Position numbers and translations under genes: made by a program
Notes under the pieces: model-generated
The model's input: the letters and a program-made list of their open reading frames with translations, nothing else
Told to the model about the DNA's origin: nothing
Databases searched by the model: none
DNA from: Nannocystis exedens
Lineage (GTDB): Bacteria; Myxococcota_A; Polyangia; Nannocystales; Nannocystaceae
Assembly: GCF_002343915.1 (NCBI RefSeq)
Contig: NZ_NETK01000001.1
Span: 1,302,001-1,366,000, forward strand
Reading direction: 5' to 3'
DNA: 64,000 nt
Shown here: positions 16,501 to 25,767 of the stretch, piece after piece
Position numbering within the stretch: position 1 is the first letter of the stretch
Layout: each line of letters begins with the position of its first letter

Positions 16501-18006
16501 TCAACCTCGCTTGCCGCCGAAGCGGTGCGCGAACACACCGGCGACCGAGAAGAACACGGTGTGTTGATCACGGGCGAGGCCGGGCCCGCCGTCCACGATC
16601 GCCGGCCCGCGGTAGAAGAACCCGGTCGGGCTGGTCGAGTGGTCGTAGCGGTACTCGAGGCGCACCAGCAGGTTGTTGAACACGCGGACGTTGTTGGTGA
16701 ACGCCGCCGAGACCAGCGTCTGCGGCACGCCGAACATCCGCCCGTCGCGGTCCCAGAAGAACTCCGGCCGCAGCGCCATGTCCCACGTGCGCAGCTTGCC
16801 GAGCACGCGCCAGCGAGTGAACACCGCCCCGTTCATCCACATCTGCCACGGCGTCAGCGGCAGGTCGGTGCGCGGATCGGCGCCGACGTCGAACAGCGCG
16901 CCGACGCCGAAGCGCTCGGTGTTGTAGGTCGCCTGCGTGTCCGAGAACAGCCGCCACGCCCGCGGGCGCATGTCGGCCTGCTCGGGCCCGATCCACACGT
17001 ACTCGCCGAGGTTGAACTTGTCGCTCGGCGTGAACGTGTAGCCGAGCATCACGCTCGGCGCCTTGTTGTTGTCGGCCAAGAGCTGCCAGCCGTTGACCAC
17101 CCACAGCTGCACCTGGTGCTTGTCGCGGATCGTCTGCGCCAGCTTCACGCCCGACAGGTAGTACGGCACGCTGTTGAGCTGCCACGTGACCGTGTAGTTC
17201 CAGTTGTACGGGCTCCAGTGGACGCCGATGCCGACCGGGCTCAGCTGCAGGCCGACCACCAGCTCGGTGCCGTGGCGGGTGCGGAAGCCGATGTTGGCGC
17301 GCGAGAGGTGCTTCCACACCTCCGGCCCGGCGAACTTGCCGTTGGCCCCGCCCGGGTTCGGCTCGTAGGCGACCAACGCGTCGGCGGCCGGACCGCCCTG
17401 GGCCGCGAACTCGAACAGCGGCGAGAACTTGCCGGGGATCGCGTCGCGGCGCACGTACGCGACCGCGTGGTTGAGCGAGAACTCGCCGGTGCGCGGCTGC
17501 ACGCTGGTGCCGCGGTACACGTGGTTGTCGGGGTTGTTGCTGTTGTAGCCGTAGTTGACGTCGATGAACCCGCCGACCTCCCACGGCTTGAAGCCGGGCA
17601 GGTGCGGGTCCATGTGCTCGCCGGCCGCCAGCGCCGGGTTGTTGACGGACGCCGCGTCGGTGCCCGGCAGCGCCTCCTCGACGCGATCCTCTTCGGCCGG
17701 GGCAGTCGCGGGCGACGTCGCGGCGCTCTGCGATCGCACCACCGGCGCCGCATTCCGCGGCGGCGGCCCCACGGGCGCGGCCGACGGCGTCTCGCTCGCC
17801 GGCCGCGCCGCAGGTGCCGACGTCGCCGCGCTCGCCGGCCGCGCCAAGGACGCGGACGTCGCCTCGGGCGCCGGCTCGCGGACCTCGATCGCCGGCGTCG
17901 GCGTCCACGGCGGCAACGCCTGGGCGCCCGCGTCGCTCGCCGACTCGCCCGGCGCGGCGAGCATGAGCGGGGCGAGCGATGCGAGGCTGAAGATCGTCGG
18001 GCTCAT
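16501..18006 (-). CDS. Outer-membrane beta-barrel porin (BBP2-like)
   Basis: Encodes 501 residues: a signal peptide, an Ala/Pro/Ser/Thr-rich linker to about residue 110, then a beta-barrel with alternating aromatic and polar strands (GGFIDVNYGYNSN, NIGFRTRHGTELVVGLQLSP, VRLEYRYDHSTS) ending in VFAHRFGGKRG. The layout fits the putative beta-barrel porin-2 family. It probably forms a channel for an unidentified solute. The ATG at 18006 begins the signal peptide; the upstream in-frame sequence has no export signal. The linker contains repeated AAGERGDV-type Ala-rich blocks in other frames, a sign of low-complexity DNA. Confidence 0.82.
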   Translation of the reverse strand: MSPTIFSLASLAPLMLAAPGESASDAGAQALPPWTPTPAIEVREPAPEATSASLARPASAATSAPAARPASETPSAAPVGPPPRNAAPVVRSQSAATSPATAPAEEDRVEEALPGTDAASVNNPALAAGEHMDPHLPGFKPWEVGGFIDVNYGYNSNNPDNHVYRGTSVQPRTGEFSLNHAVAYVRRDAIPGKFSPLFEFAAQGGPAADALVAYEPNPGGANGKFAGPEVWKHLSRANIGFRTRHGTELVVGLQLSPVGIGVHWSPYNWNYTVTWQLNSVPYYLSGVKLAQTIRDKHQVQLWVVNGWQLLADNNKAPSVMLGYTFTPSDKFNLGEYVWIGPEQADMRPRAWRLFSDTQATYNTERFGVGALFDVGADPRTDLPLTPWQMWMNGAVFTRWRVLGKLRTWDMALRPEFFWDRDGRMFGVPQTLVSAAFTNNVRVFNNLLVRLEYRYDHSTSPTGFFYRGPAIVDGGPGLARDQHTVFFSVAGVFAHRFGGKRG

Positions 18007-18149
18007 GGCGGTCGCCGCCCCATTCTGCGGCCAGATCTCGCCGCGACGCCAATTCGTCGCCGACCCCCCGGCCGGCTGTCGCCCGCCGGCCGCGCCCGGC
18101 GTCGCCCGACTGCGCGCGCCGCAGGCGAGATCGCCCGCCGCGCGCATCG

Positions 18150-18210
18150 CTCACCTGTCTCCAGAGACAGGTGCGCGGGCTCGGCCCTCACCTGTCTCTC
18201 CGGACAGGCG
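18150..18210. repeat. Two 14-bp-type hairpins between porin and bioB
   Basis: CACCTGTCTC-CA-GAGACAGGTG (units at 18153 and 18167) is a perfect 10-bp stem. ACCTGTCTCTCCGGACAGG (units at 18190 and 18204) ends 3 bp from the bioB stop codon at 18211. Confidence 0.8.
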
Positions 18211-19308
18211 CTAGGCGAGCACCGGCAGGTGGGTCGCGCCGGCGCGCCGCTCGACGCGAGGGGCCATCTCCGGGCGGGGCGGCGGGGCCTCGCCGGTCGC
18301 GCACACGCGGCCGCGCAGGCCGAGCTGCTCGAGCATCTCGAGGTCGTCCTGGGTCGAGCGGTTGGGCGTGGTCAGGAAGTCGCCGATCATCATCCCGGAC
18401 GCGCCGGCGGCGAAGATCATCGGCTGCAGCTGGCCGAGGTGCTGGCGGCCGGCGGCGATGAAGATGTTCTGGCGCGGCAGGGCCAGGCGGAAGCAGGCGA
18501 TGATGCGCAGCATCTCGCGCGGCGGCAGCGGGTCGACGTGCTGCAGGTTGGTGCCCTCGATGCTGACGAGGAAGTTGATCGGCACCTCGTCGACGTCGAG
18601 GCCGCGCAGCTCCATCGCCAGCTCGGCGCGGTGCTCGGGCTTCTCGCCCATGCCGAAGATCCCGCCGACGCAGGTGCGGAGGCCGAGCTCCTTGGCCGCG
18701 CGGATCGTATCGAGGCGATCGTCGTAGGAGTGGGTGGTGACGATCTTCTCATAGTAGCTGCGGCCGGACTCGAGGTTGTGGTTGAACTCGGTCATGCCGG
18801 CGTCGCGCAGCTCGCGGAGCGCCTCCTTGCTGACGATCCCGAGCGACGCGTGGGCCTCGGTGTGGCCGGCGGCGCGGACCTGGCGGATGCCCTCGATCAT
18901 GTGCTTCAGGCCCTTCGAGCCGTCCTCGTAGCCGCGCGTGGCGGTCACCAGCCCGAGCGCCGTCGCGCCCTGCGTCTGCGCCTTGCGGCTGGCGGCGACC
19001 ATGTCGGCGTGGCCGAGGAACTTGTCGGCCTTGATGTGGGTGGTGAAGTGCTTCGACTGCGCACAGAAGCCGCAGTCCTCGGGGCACCCGCCCATCTTGG
19101 CGTTGACGATCGAGCACAGGTGGACCTCGTCGCCGAAGCGAGCGCGCCGCAGCCGGTCGGCCGCCGCCATCAGGTCGCCGAGCTCGCCCTCGCCGCTCAG
19201 GTAACGGACCAGGGTCGCGGCGTCGAGCGCGTCCCACTCGCCGCCGAGGATCCGATCGGCGATGGCGTGCGGAGCGGGGAGTTCGGGGCGCGCGTCGGGG
19301 CTCGTCAT
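18211..19308 (-). CDS. bioB: Biotin synthase
   Basis: A 365-residue radical-SAM enzyme that inserts sulfur into dethiobiotin, the last step of biotin synthesis. The radical-SAM cysteines are in GGCPEDCGFCAQS (Cys75, Cys79, Cys82), followed by AASRKAQTQGATALGLVTATRG, YNHNLE-like FNHNLESGRSYY, and ACFRLALPRQNIFIAAGR with the Arg that contacts the second FeS cluster. Length is normal with a slightly extended C-terminal tail. It starts 214 bp from the divergent pdhA; no other bio gene is in the window. No BirA-type operator was recognised. Confidence 0.96.
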   Translation of the reverse strand: MTSPDARPELPAPHAIADRILGGEWDALDAATLVRYLSGEGELGDLMAAADRLRRARFGDEVHLCSIVNAKMGGCPEDCGFCAQSKHFTTHIKADKFLGHADMVAASRKAQTQGATALGLVTATRGYEDGSKGLKHMIEGIRQVRAAGHTEAHASLGIVSKEALRELRDAGMTEFNHNLESGRSYYEKIVTTHSYDDRLDTIRAAKELGLRTCVGGIFGMGEKPEHRAELAMELRGLDVDEVPINFLVSIEGTNLQHVDPLPPREMLRIIACFRLALPRQNIFIAAGRQHLGQLQPMIFAAGASGMMIGDFLTTPNRSTQDDLEMLEQLGLRGRVCATGEAPPPRPEMAPRVERRAGATHLPVLA

Positions 19309-19522
19309 GGCGCGAGGTATACCGCAAGCACGCGCGCGGCGGACCGGGTGCCTCGCGCGCTCGTCGTGCGCGCTCGCCCGTCCGCCGCATCCGCCGCGGT
19401 CCGCGAGTGAGGTTTGCCGTGCACCGGCCTTCGCGTCCCCGCGCGGCGAGCTCGACGGATCTCGCGCTTTCACGGCTCGGTCCCCGGTGGTACCCTCCCC
19501 GCGCCCGCGAGAAGGGTCCCCA

Positions 19523-20617
<1,095 letters not shown>

Positions 20618-20621
20618 GACG

Positions 20622-21602
20622 ATGCCGATTCTGCAGATCCGCCAGGCGATCCGCGACGCGATGAAGGAGGAGATGGAGCGCGACGAGCGCGTCTTCCTCA
20701 TGGGCGAAGAGGTCGGCTACTACAACGGCGCCTACAAGTGCAGCGAGGGCCTCCTCGACCACTTCGGGCCGAAGCGAGTGATCGACACCCCGATCACCGA
20801 GACCGGCTTCGCCGGCATCGGCATCGGCGCCGCGATGTGCGGGCTCCGACCGATCATCGAGTTCATGACCTTCAACTTCTCGGCCGTCGCGTTCGACCAG
20901 ATCTTGAACAACGCGGCCAAGCTGCGCCACATGACGCACGGCCAGTTCGCCGTGCCGATGGTGTTCCGCGGGCCCAACGCGGCCGCGCACATGCTCGGCT
21001 CGACGCACAGCCAGGCCTTCGAGCACTTCTACGCCCACATCCCCGGGCTCAAGGTGATCGCCGTCGCCACGCCCTACGACGCCAAGGGCCTGCTCAAGAC
21101 GGCGATCCGCGACGAGAACCCGGTGCTGTTCCTCGAGAGCGAGCTGATGTACTCGGTCAAGGGCGAGGTGCCCGAGGAGGAGTACCTCATCCCGTTCGGC
21201 CAGGCCGACATCAAGCGCCCGGGCGAGCAGGTCACCGTGATCACGTGGGGCCAGGGCGTGCCGGTCGCGCTCAAGGCCGCCGAGCTGGCGGCCGCCGAGG
21301 ACCTCTCGTGCGAGGTCATCGACCTGCGCTCGCTCCGGCCGATGGACGAGGCCGCGATCATCGCCTCCGTCAAGAAGACCAACCGCGCGGTCGTCGTCTA
21401 CCACGGCTGGCCCAACGGCGGCGTCGGCTGCGACGTCGTCGCCCGCATCCAGGAGCTCGCGTTCGACGACCTCGACGCCCCGGTCCTCCGCGTCTGCTAC
21501 GAGGACCTGCCGATGCCGTACGCCGAGAACCTCGAGAACCTCATCCTCCCGTCGCCCGAGCGCGCCCTCGCGGCCATCCGGCGCGTCGCCTACAAGCGCT
21601 GA
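20622..21602 (+). CDS. pdhB: Pyruvate dehydrogenase E1 component, beta subunit
   Basis: A 326-residue transketolase-like E1beta. Signatures include MLGEEVGYYNGAYK-like EEVGYYNGAYKCSEGLLD, DTPITETGFAGIGIGAA, the cation-binding region near AAHMLGSTHSQAFEHFYAHIPGLKV, and the C-terminal EVIDLRSLRPMD block. It pairs with E1alpha to build the ThDP active site. It starts 4 bp after pdhA, so expression is coupled. Full length for the family (about 325). Confidence 0.95.
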   Translation: MPILQIRQAIRDAMKEEMERDERVFLMGEEVGYYNGAYKCSEGLLDHFGPKRVIDTPITETGFAGIGIGAAMCGLRPIIEFMTFNFSAVAFDQILNNAAKLRHMTHGQFAVPMVFRGPNAAAHMLGSTHSQAFEHFYAHIPGLKVIAVATPYDAKGLLKTAIRDENPVLFLESELMYSVKGEVPEEEYLIPFGQADIKRPGEQVTVITWGQGVPVALKAAELAAAEDLSCEVIDLRSLRPMDEAAIIASVKKTNRAVVVYHGWPNGGVGCDVVARIQELAFDDLDAPVLRVCYEDLPMPYAENLENLILPSPERALAAIRRVAYKR

Positions 21603-21627
21603 GCACCTGGTCAAGGAGACAGACCCC

Positions 21628-23046
21628 ATGGCAACCGTGGTCACACTTCCCCGCCTCAGCGACACGATGGAAGAGGGCGTGATCGCCAAGTGGCGGATCA
21701 AGGTCGGCGACAAGGTCAAGCGCGGCCAGGTCATCGCCGACATCGAGACCGACAAGGCGACGATGGAGTTCGAGTCCTTCGACGCCGGCACCGTCCTCAA
21801 GCTGGTCGCCCCCGAGGGCGAGGCGCTGCCCGTCGGCGCCCCGATCGCCGTGTTCGGCCAGCCCGGCGAGAACCCCGACGCCGCCGGCGCGCCCGCGCCG
21901 AAGGCCGAGGCCGAGCCGGCCAAGGCCGAGGACAAGCCGAAGGCCGAGGCCAAGCCGGCGCCCGAGGCCGAGAGCAAGCCCGCCCAGCCCGAGGCGCTCG
22001 CCGAAATCGAGGTCGCGCAGACCGCCGCCGCCGAGTCGGCCGTGCCCGATCAGGCACCTGCCCCGAAGGCCACGTCCCAGGGGACAGGTCCCGAAGGACA
22101 GGCCGATCGCGGGCGGATCCCCGCCTCGCCGGTCGCCCGCCGGCTGGCCCGCGAGCACGACCTCGAGCTCGGCCAGATCCAGGGCTCCGGCCCGCGCGGC
22201 CGGATCGTCAAGGCCGACGTCGAGCAGGCGATCGCCAAGGGCCCGACCGCCCGCCCGGCCGCCGCCGCGGCGACCGGTCCTGCGGAGCATGTCCCGGCGA
22301 CCAGCCCGCCCGCGGGCACCCCCGCCGGCGAGGTCGACGAGCACGGGCGGCCGTACATCAGCCGGCCCGACCGCACGGTCAAGCTGTCGCAGATGCGCAA
22401 GACGATCGCCAAGCGCATGGGCCAGGCGAAGCGGGAGATCCCGCACATCTACCTGACCATGCCGATCGTCATGGACAGGGCGGTCGCGCTGCGGGCCGAG
22501 TTCAACCTCTCGGTCGACGGCACCAAGGCGAGCCTCAACGACCTCGTGATCCTCGCCGCCGCCCGCGCGCTGCGCAAGCACCCGCGGGTCAACGCCTACT
22601 ACACCGACAACGGCATCGTCGAGCGCGGCGACATCCACGTCGGCGTGGCGGTCGCGCTCGACGAGGGCCTCATCGTCCCGCCGGTCCGCTTCGCCGACCA
22701 GAAGACGCTCAAGCAGATCTCGATCGACGTCCGCGACCTCGGCACGCGCGCCAAGGAGAAGACGCTGAAGCCGGAGGAGATGACCGGCAGCACCTTCACG
22801 GTCTCGAACCTCGGCATGTTCGGCATCGAGGAGTTCTGCGCGATCGTCAACCCCGGCGAGGCCGCGATCCTGGCCGTCGGCGCGGTCCAGGACGAGGCCG
22901 TGGTCGAGGACGGCCAGATCGTCGCCCGCAAGCGCATGCGCGTCACCCTGTGCAGCGACCACCGCGTGTTCGACGGGGCCGAGTCGGCGAAGTACCTGCA
23001 GACCCTGCGCAAGCTGCTCGAGAGCCCGCTGGCGCTGCTGACCTGA
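21628..23046 (+). CDS. pdhC: Dihydrolipoamide acetyltransferase, E2 of pyruvate dehydrogenase
   Basis: Encodes 472 residues: one lipoyl domain (1-78, lipoylated Lys43 in ETDKATMEF), an Ala/Pro/Lys-rich swinging linker, a peripheral-subunit-binding domain (ASPVARRLAREHDL to about 205), a second linker, and the catalytic acyltransferase core (about 245-472) with the active-site His in DHRVFDGA. It transfers acetyl from lipoate to CoA. Both flexible linkers contain 14-bp repeat arrays: residues about 143-160 and 216-228. No E3 (lipoamide dehydrogenase) follows, so that subunit must be encoded elsewhere. Confidence 0.95.
   Translation: MATVVTLPRLSDTMEEGVIAKWRIKVGDKVKRGQVIADIETDKATMEFESFDAGTVLKLVAPEGEALPVGAPIAVFGQPGENPDAAGAPAPKAEAEPAKAEDKPKAEAKPAPEAESKPAQPEALAEIEVAQTAAAESAVPDQAPAPKATSQGTGPEGQADRGRIPASPVARRLAREHDLELGQIQGSGPRGRIVKADVEQAIAKGPTARPAAAAATGPAEHVPATSPPAGTPAGEVDEHGRPYISRPDRTVKLSQMRKTIAKRMGQAKREIPHIYLTMPIVMDRAVALRAEFNLSVDGTKASLNDLVILAAARALRKHPRVNAYYTDNGIVERGDIHVGVAVALDEGLIVPPVRFADQKTLKQISIDVRDLGTRAKEKTLKPEEMTGSTFTVSNLGMFGIEEFCAIVNPGEAAILAVGAVQDEAVVEDGQIVARKRMRVTLCSDHRVFDGAESAKYLQTLRKLLESPLALLT
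22056..22106. repeat. 14-bp-period array, 4 units, in the first E2 linker
   Basis: Units start at 22056, 22070, 22084 and 22098: ACCTGCCC, CCACGTCC, ACAGGTCC, ACAGGCCG, with six-base spacers CGAAGG, CAGGGG, CGAAGG. Four units span 56 bp. They translate inside the disordered linker between lipoyl and subunit-binding domains. Confidence 0.75.
22273..22308. repeat. 14-bp-period array, 3 units, in the second E2 linker
   Basis: ACCGGTCC (22273), GCATGTCC (22287) and CCAGCCCG (22301) are 14 bp apart. They fall in the linker between the subunit-binding domain and the catalytic core. Confidence 0.6.
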
Positions 23047-23059
23047 AGGACAGGTCGCC

Positions 23060-23911
23060 GTGGACCCGCGCCGCCGCGCCCGCGTGACCCGCAGCGAGGC
23101 CGGCGGCTCCCGCTGGGAGGTCGCCACCCGCGAGCTCCCCGCGGGCCTGCGGGCCCACGTGCGCGGCCTCCTCGGCTACAGCGAGGCCACGCCGCTGCCG
23201 AACCTGCGGCGCCAGTTCCCGCTGCCGCAGGTCGTCGTCATCATCGAGCTGGGCCCGCCGATCCGCGTCCACGACCCCGACGGCGCGCCGTCCCGCTACG
23301 CCGGCGGGTTCGTGGCCGGCCTGCACGACTGCTGGACCGACACCGGCCACGACGGCTCGCAGCGCGGGATCCAGCTCAACCTGACCCCGATCGGCGCGCG
23401 CCTGCTGTTCGGCGTCGCCCTGTCCGAGCTCGCCGGCCGCGTCGTCCACCTCGACGACCTGCTGCCGCGCGCGCACCGGAACCTGGCCGAGCGGCTCGCC
23501 GCGCTGCCCGACTGGGATGGCCGTTTCGACATGGTCGAAAGTTTCATCGCGTCGCGCCTCGCCGAGGCCCGCGTCGAGGTCGACACCGTCGCGTGGGCCT
23601 GCCGGCGGATCGAGGCCAGCGCCGGCGCGGTCGACATCGGCGGCCTGGCCGACGAGCTCGGCTACAGCGGCAAGCACCTGATCGCCCTGTTCCGCGACCG
23701 CGTCGGCGTGCCGCCGAAGCTGCTGGCGCGGCTGGTCCGCTTCGACCACCTGGTGCGCCGCCTGAAGTCGGGCCCCCCCGCCACCTGGGCCGAGCTCGCG
23801 GCCGAATTGGGGTTCGCCGATCAGGCCCACCTGACCCGGGAGATCCGCAGCTTCACCGGCATCACCCCGACCGGCGCCCGGGCGCGCCTCAGCGATCCCA
23901 CGTTCGCCTGA
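23060..23911 (+). CDS. AraC-family transcriptional regulator
   Basis: A 283-residue regulator with an N-terminal sensory domain (about 15-165) and a C-terminal AraC-type double helix-turn-helix (about 175-275: VDIGGLADELGYSGKHLIALFRDRVGVPPKLLARLVRFDHLVRRL, then WAELAAELGFADQAHLTREIRSFTGITPTGAR). The N-terminal region resembles the DUF6597-type domain common in myxobacterial and actinobacterial AraC proteins. GTG at 23060, 13 bp after pdhC with a 14-bp-type unit in the gap. It is followed in the same direction by a VOC-family gene that it may regulate. Confidence 0.88.
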   Translation: MDPRRRARVTRSEAGGSRWEVATRELPAGLRAHVRGLLGYSEATPLPNLRRQFPLPQVVVIIELGPPIRVHDPDGAPSRYAGGFVAGLHDCWTDTGHDGSQRGIQLNLTPIGARLLFGVALSELAGRVVHLDDLLPRAHRNLAERLAALPDWDGRFDMVESFIASRLAEARVEVDTVAWACRRIEASAGAVDIGGLADELGYSGKHLIALFRDRVGVPPKLLARLVRFDHLVRRLKSGPPATWAELAAELGFADQAHLTREIRSFTGITPTGARARLSDPTFA

Positions 23912-23988
23912 GCCCGCCTCCCGGCAGGTAAAATTTGTTCAAGACCGCCCCGGAGCGGGCCGTTAGCCTGGGCGAGCAAGGAGCAGCG

Positions 23989-24456
23989 ATGACCACCAAG
24001 CCCAGCCCGATTCCCCCCGGCCCGCGCGTGATCCCCCACCTCGTCGTGCGCGACGGGGCCGCCGCGCTCGAATTCTACGCGAAGGCCTTCGGCGCCGAGG
24101 AGATCTTGCGCCTGCACGAACCCGACGGCCGGGTCGCCCACGCCGAGCTGTCGCTGTTCGGGGGCAGCATCTCCGTGGCCAGCGAGTACCCCTCGCTCGG
24201 CTTCCTCGCGCCCACCTCGGACCGCATCTCCCACACCTTGACCGTGTACGTCGAGGACGTGGACGCCGTCGCCGCCCGCGCCGTCGCGGCCGGGGCCAAG
24301 CTCGAACGGCCGATCGAGGTCGAGTTCTACGGCGACCGCTCGGCCCGCCTCACCGACCCGTTCGGCCACCGCTGGAACGTCCAGAGCCGCGTCGAGGACG
24401 TCTCGGCGGCGGAGATGCAGCGACGGCTGGACGCCATGTGCGCCTCATCCTCCTGA
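23989..24456 (+). CDS. VOC-superfamily (glyoxalase/bleomycin-resistance, PhnB-like) protein
   Basis: A 155-residue single-unit VOC protein with two beta-alpha-beta-beta-beta halves: VIPHLVVRDGAAALEFYAKAFGAEE at the start and HTLTVYVEDVDAVAARAVAAGAKLERPIE in the second half, ending GDRSARLTDPFGHRWNV. The pattern matches PhnB-like proteins; enzymatic activity is not assured. ATG 23989 has AAGGAG at ideal spacing, which rules out the longer in-frame version. It is likely co-regulated with the AraC gene 77 bp upstream. Confidence 0.9.
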   Translation: MTTKPSPIPPGPRVIPHLVVRDGAAALEFYAKAFGAEEILRLHEPDGRVAHAELSLFGGSISVASEYPSLGFLAPTSDRISHTLTVYVEDVDAVAARAVAAGAKLERPIEVEFYGDRSARLTDPFGHRWNVQSRVEDVSAAEMQRRLDAMCASSS

Positions 24457-24486
24457 GCGCCGGCGCGCCGACGCGCGCGCACGCGG

Positions 24487-25089
24487 GTGATTGTCGCCGC
24501 CCGTCGGCTCCGGCATCCTCAGACGACCTTGGCACTGTCCGACGCGCCGTCTCACGAACTCAGTGAATTGCACGACCTGGTGGAACGGGCGCTGCGCGCC
24601 GCGCAGGCTCGACCCACCGCCGAGACGACCCGCAAGGAGCGTCACAAGGCTCGCTCGCGCCACTTCGTGCTCGCGCTCGCCGACGCGTTGCGCGAGCACG
24701 AGGGCAACGACGTCGACGCCCTGAGCCGCTACCACGACGGGGTCCGTCCGCGCCTCGGCACCAGCGATTTGCTGCACGACATCACCATCAGCCGCAGCGT
24801 GCAGATCGGCGAGCACTGGTACATCACCGAGGTGCTGTGGCAAGTCGAGTCCGAGCTCGCCCTCGACCGGCCCGACCCGGTCCACGACTTCAACAAGTTG
24901 GTCCTCGGGTCTGCGCACCACAAGTTGTTCATCGCCTCGATGGTCCCCGAGCCCGACACCCTGCTGCGCACGCTCGAGCCTGCGGCCGCCCGCTGCACCG
25001 GCCGGGTGTTCCTGGGCCTCATCCCGCACCCCGACCACTGGGACGGCGACACCGCCGGCGGCGTGCGGACCTGGCAGTTCCGCCGCTGA
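24487..25089 (+). CDS. Conserved-looking protein of unknown function
   Basis: About 200 residues, soluble, no signal peptide, slightly acidic with His- and Asp-rich stretches (HDGVRPRLGTSDLLHDITISR, GSAHHKLFIAS, IPHPDHWDGD). Third-position GC is high throughout, supporting coding. I do not recognise the family. The start is uncertain: GTG at 24487, or a TTG fifteen codons later. It is 30 bp downstream of the VOC gene and a perfect palindrome follows its stop. Confidence 0.7.
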   Translation: MIVAARRLRHPQTTLALSDAPSHELSELHDLVERALRAAQARPTAETTRKERHKARSRHFVLALADALREHEGNDVDALSRYHDGVRPRLGTSDLLHDITISRSVQIGEHWYITEVLWQVESELALDRPDPVHDFNKLVLGSAHHKLFIASMVPEPDTLLRTLEPAAARCTGRVFLGLIPHPDHWDGDTAGGVRTWQFRR

Positions 25090-25401
25090 CCGGCGAAAAT
25101 CTCGTTCGGCTCGCGAGCCGCGAGCGCATACCGGCCTCCTCGCGCGCCCGCGAGGGGGCTTCGCTGCGATCGGGCGATCACAGCGACGCCGCCGCCCGCG
25201 GCCGCGCGACCGCGGCCGGCGAATGTGCCACTGGCGAATCGACGTTCGCGTCCGGCGTCGCCCCGTCGCCGCCGGCGCCCCCTTAGGACGCCGCACGTTC
25301 GTCGTCGCCGCCAGTCCGCAAGGTCGAACGCGGCGCCCGAGGCGCTGAGAGAGCCCCTGCTGGCGTCTCGATCGCGGCCTCGCTACTGTGGTGGCCTACC
25401 C
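25090..25401. other. Intergenic, palindrome CGGCTCGCGAGCCG
   Basis: 312 bp without a gene. A perfect 14-bp palindrome at 25107-25120, 17 bp after the preceding stop, may act as a terminator. Nothing else is recognised apart from a GC-rich sequence leading to the DUF4169 gene. Confidence 0.45.
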
Positions 25402-25602
25402 ATGGGTGATGTGATCAATCTGAATCGTTATCGCAAGGCCAAGGCCCGCGCCGAGAAGGAGCAGAAGGCCGAGGCCAACCGCGTCCGCCACGGCCGCACC
25501 CGGACCGAGAAGCAGGCGGTGCAGCGCGAGCTCGATCGCCAGGCCACCGAGCTCGACGGCAAGCGGCTCGACAGCGCCGACGAGGGGCCGCAAGGCCCAT
25601 GA
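25402..25602 (+). CDS. DUF4169-family small protein
   Basis: A 66-residue basic, helical protein beginning MGDVINLNRYRKAKAR, with KEQKAEANRVRHGRTRTEKQA following. This matches the DUF4169 pattern (VVNLRxxRKxxAR ... ANRxxxGRTKAEK), seen mainly in proteobacteria. Its role is unknown; the charged helix suggests nucleic-acid or ribosome association. The start at 25402 places the family motif at the N-terminus. Two 14-bp-type arrays follow directly. Confidence 0.85.
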   Translation: MGDVINLNRYRKAKARAEKEQKAEANRVRHGRTRTEKQAVQRELDRQATELDGKRLDSADEGPQGP

Positions 25603-25608
25603 TTGTTC

Positions 25609-25690
25609 GGACATGTCCTGAAGGCCAGCGCCGACGGTCCGCGCTCCGGCTCGACTGACATCAGAGACATGTCCTGAAGGACATCCCCCC
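25609..25690. repeat. Two 14-bp-type unit pairs
   Basis: ACATGTCCTGAAGG-CCAGCG begins at 25611 and ACATGTCCTGAAGG-ACATCC at 25667. These share the exact 14-mer ACATGTCCTGAAGG, the best consensus for the whole family. Confidence 0.85.
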
Positions 25691-25767
25691 GCAGCCCCCC
25701 GTCCCGGCTCCCCCACGGGGCGTCCGCGCCCGTTGACCCCCGGCGACGCGCGTGGGATCGTCCGGCC

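Noticed and set aside
18150..18210. The 14-bp arrays as ordinary Rho-independent terminators
   Set aside because: Position fits at many loci, but none is followed by a T-run, several lie inside genes, and a genuine terminator of the classical type was found at 33668 for comparison.
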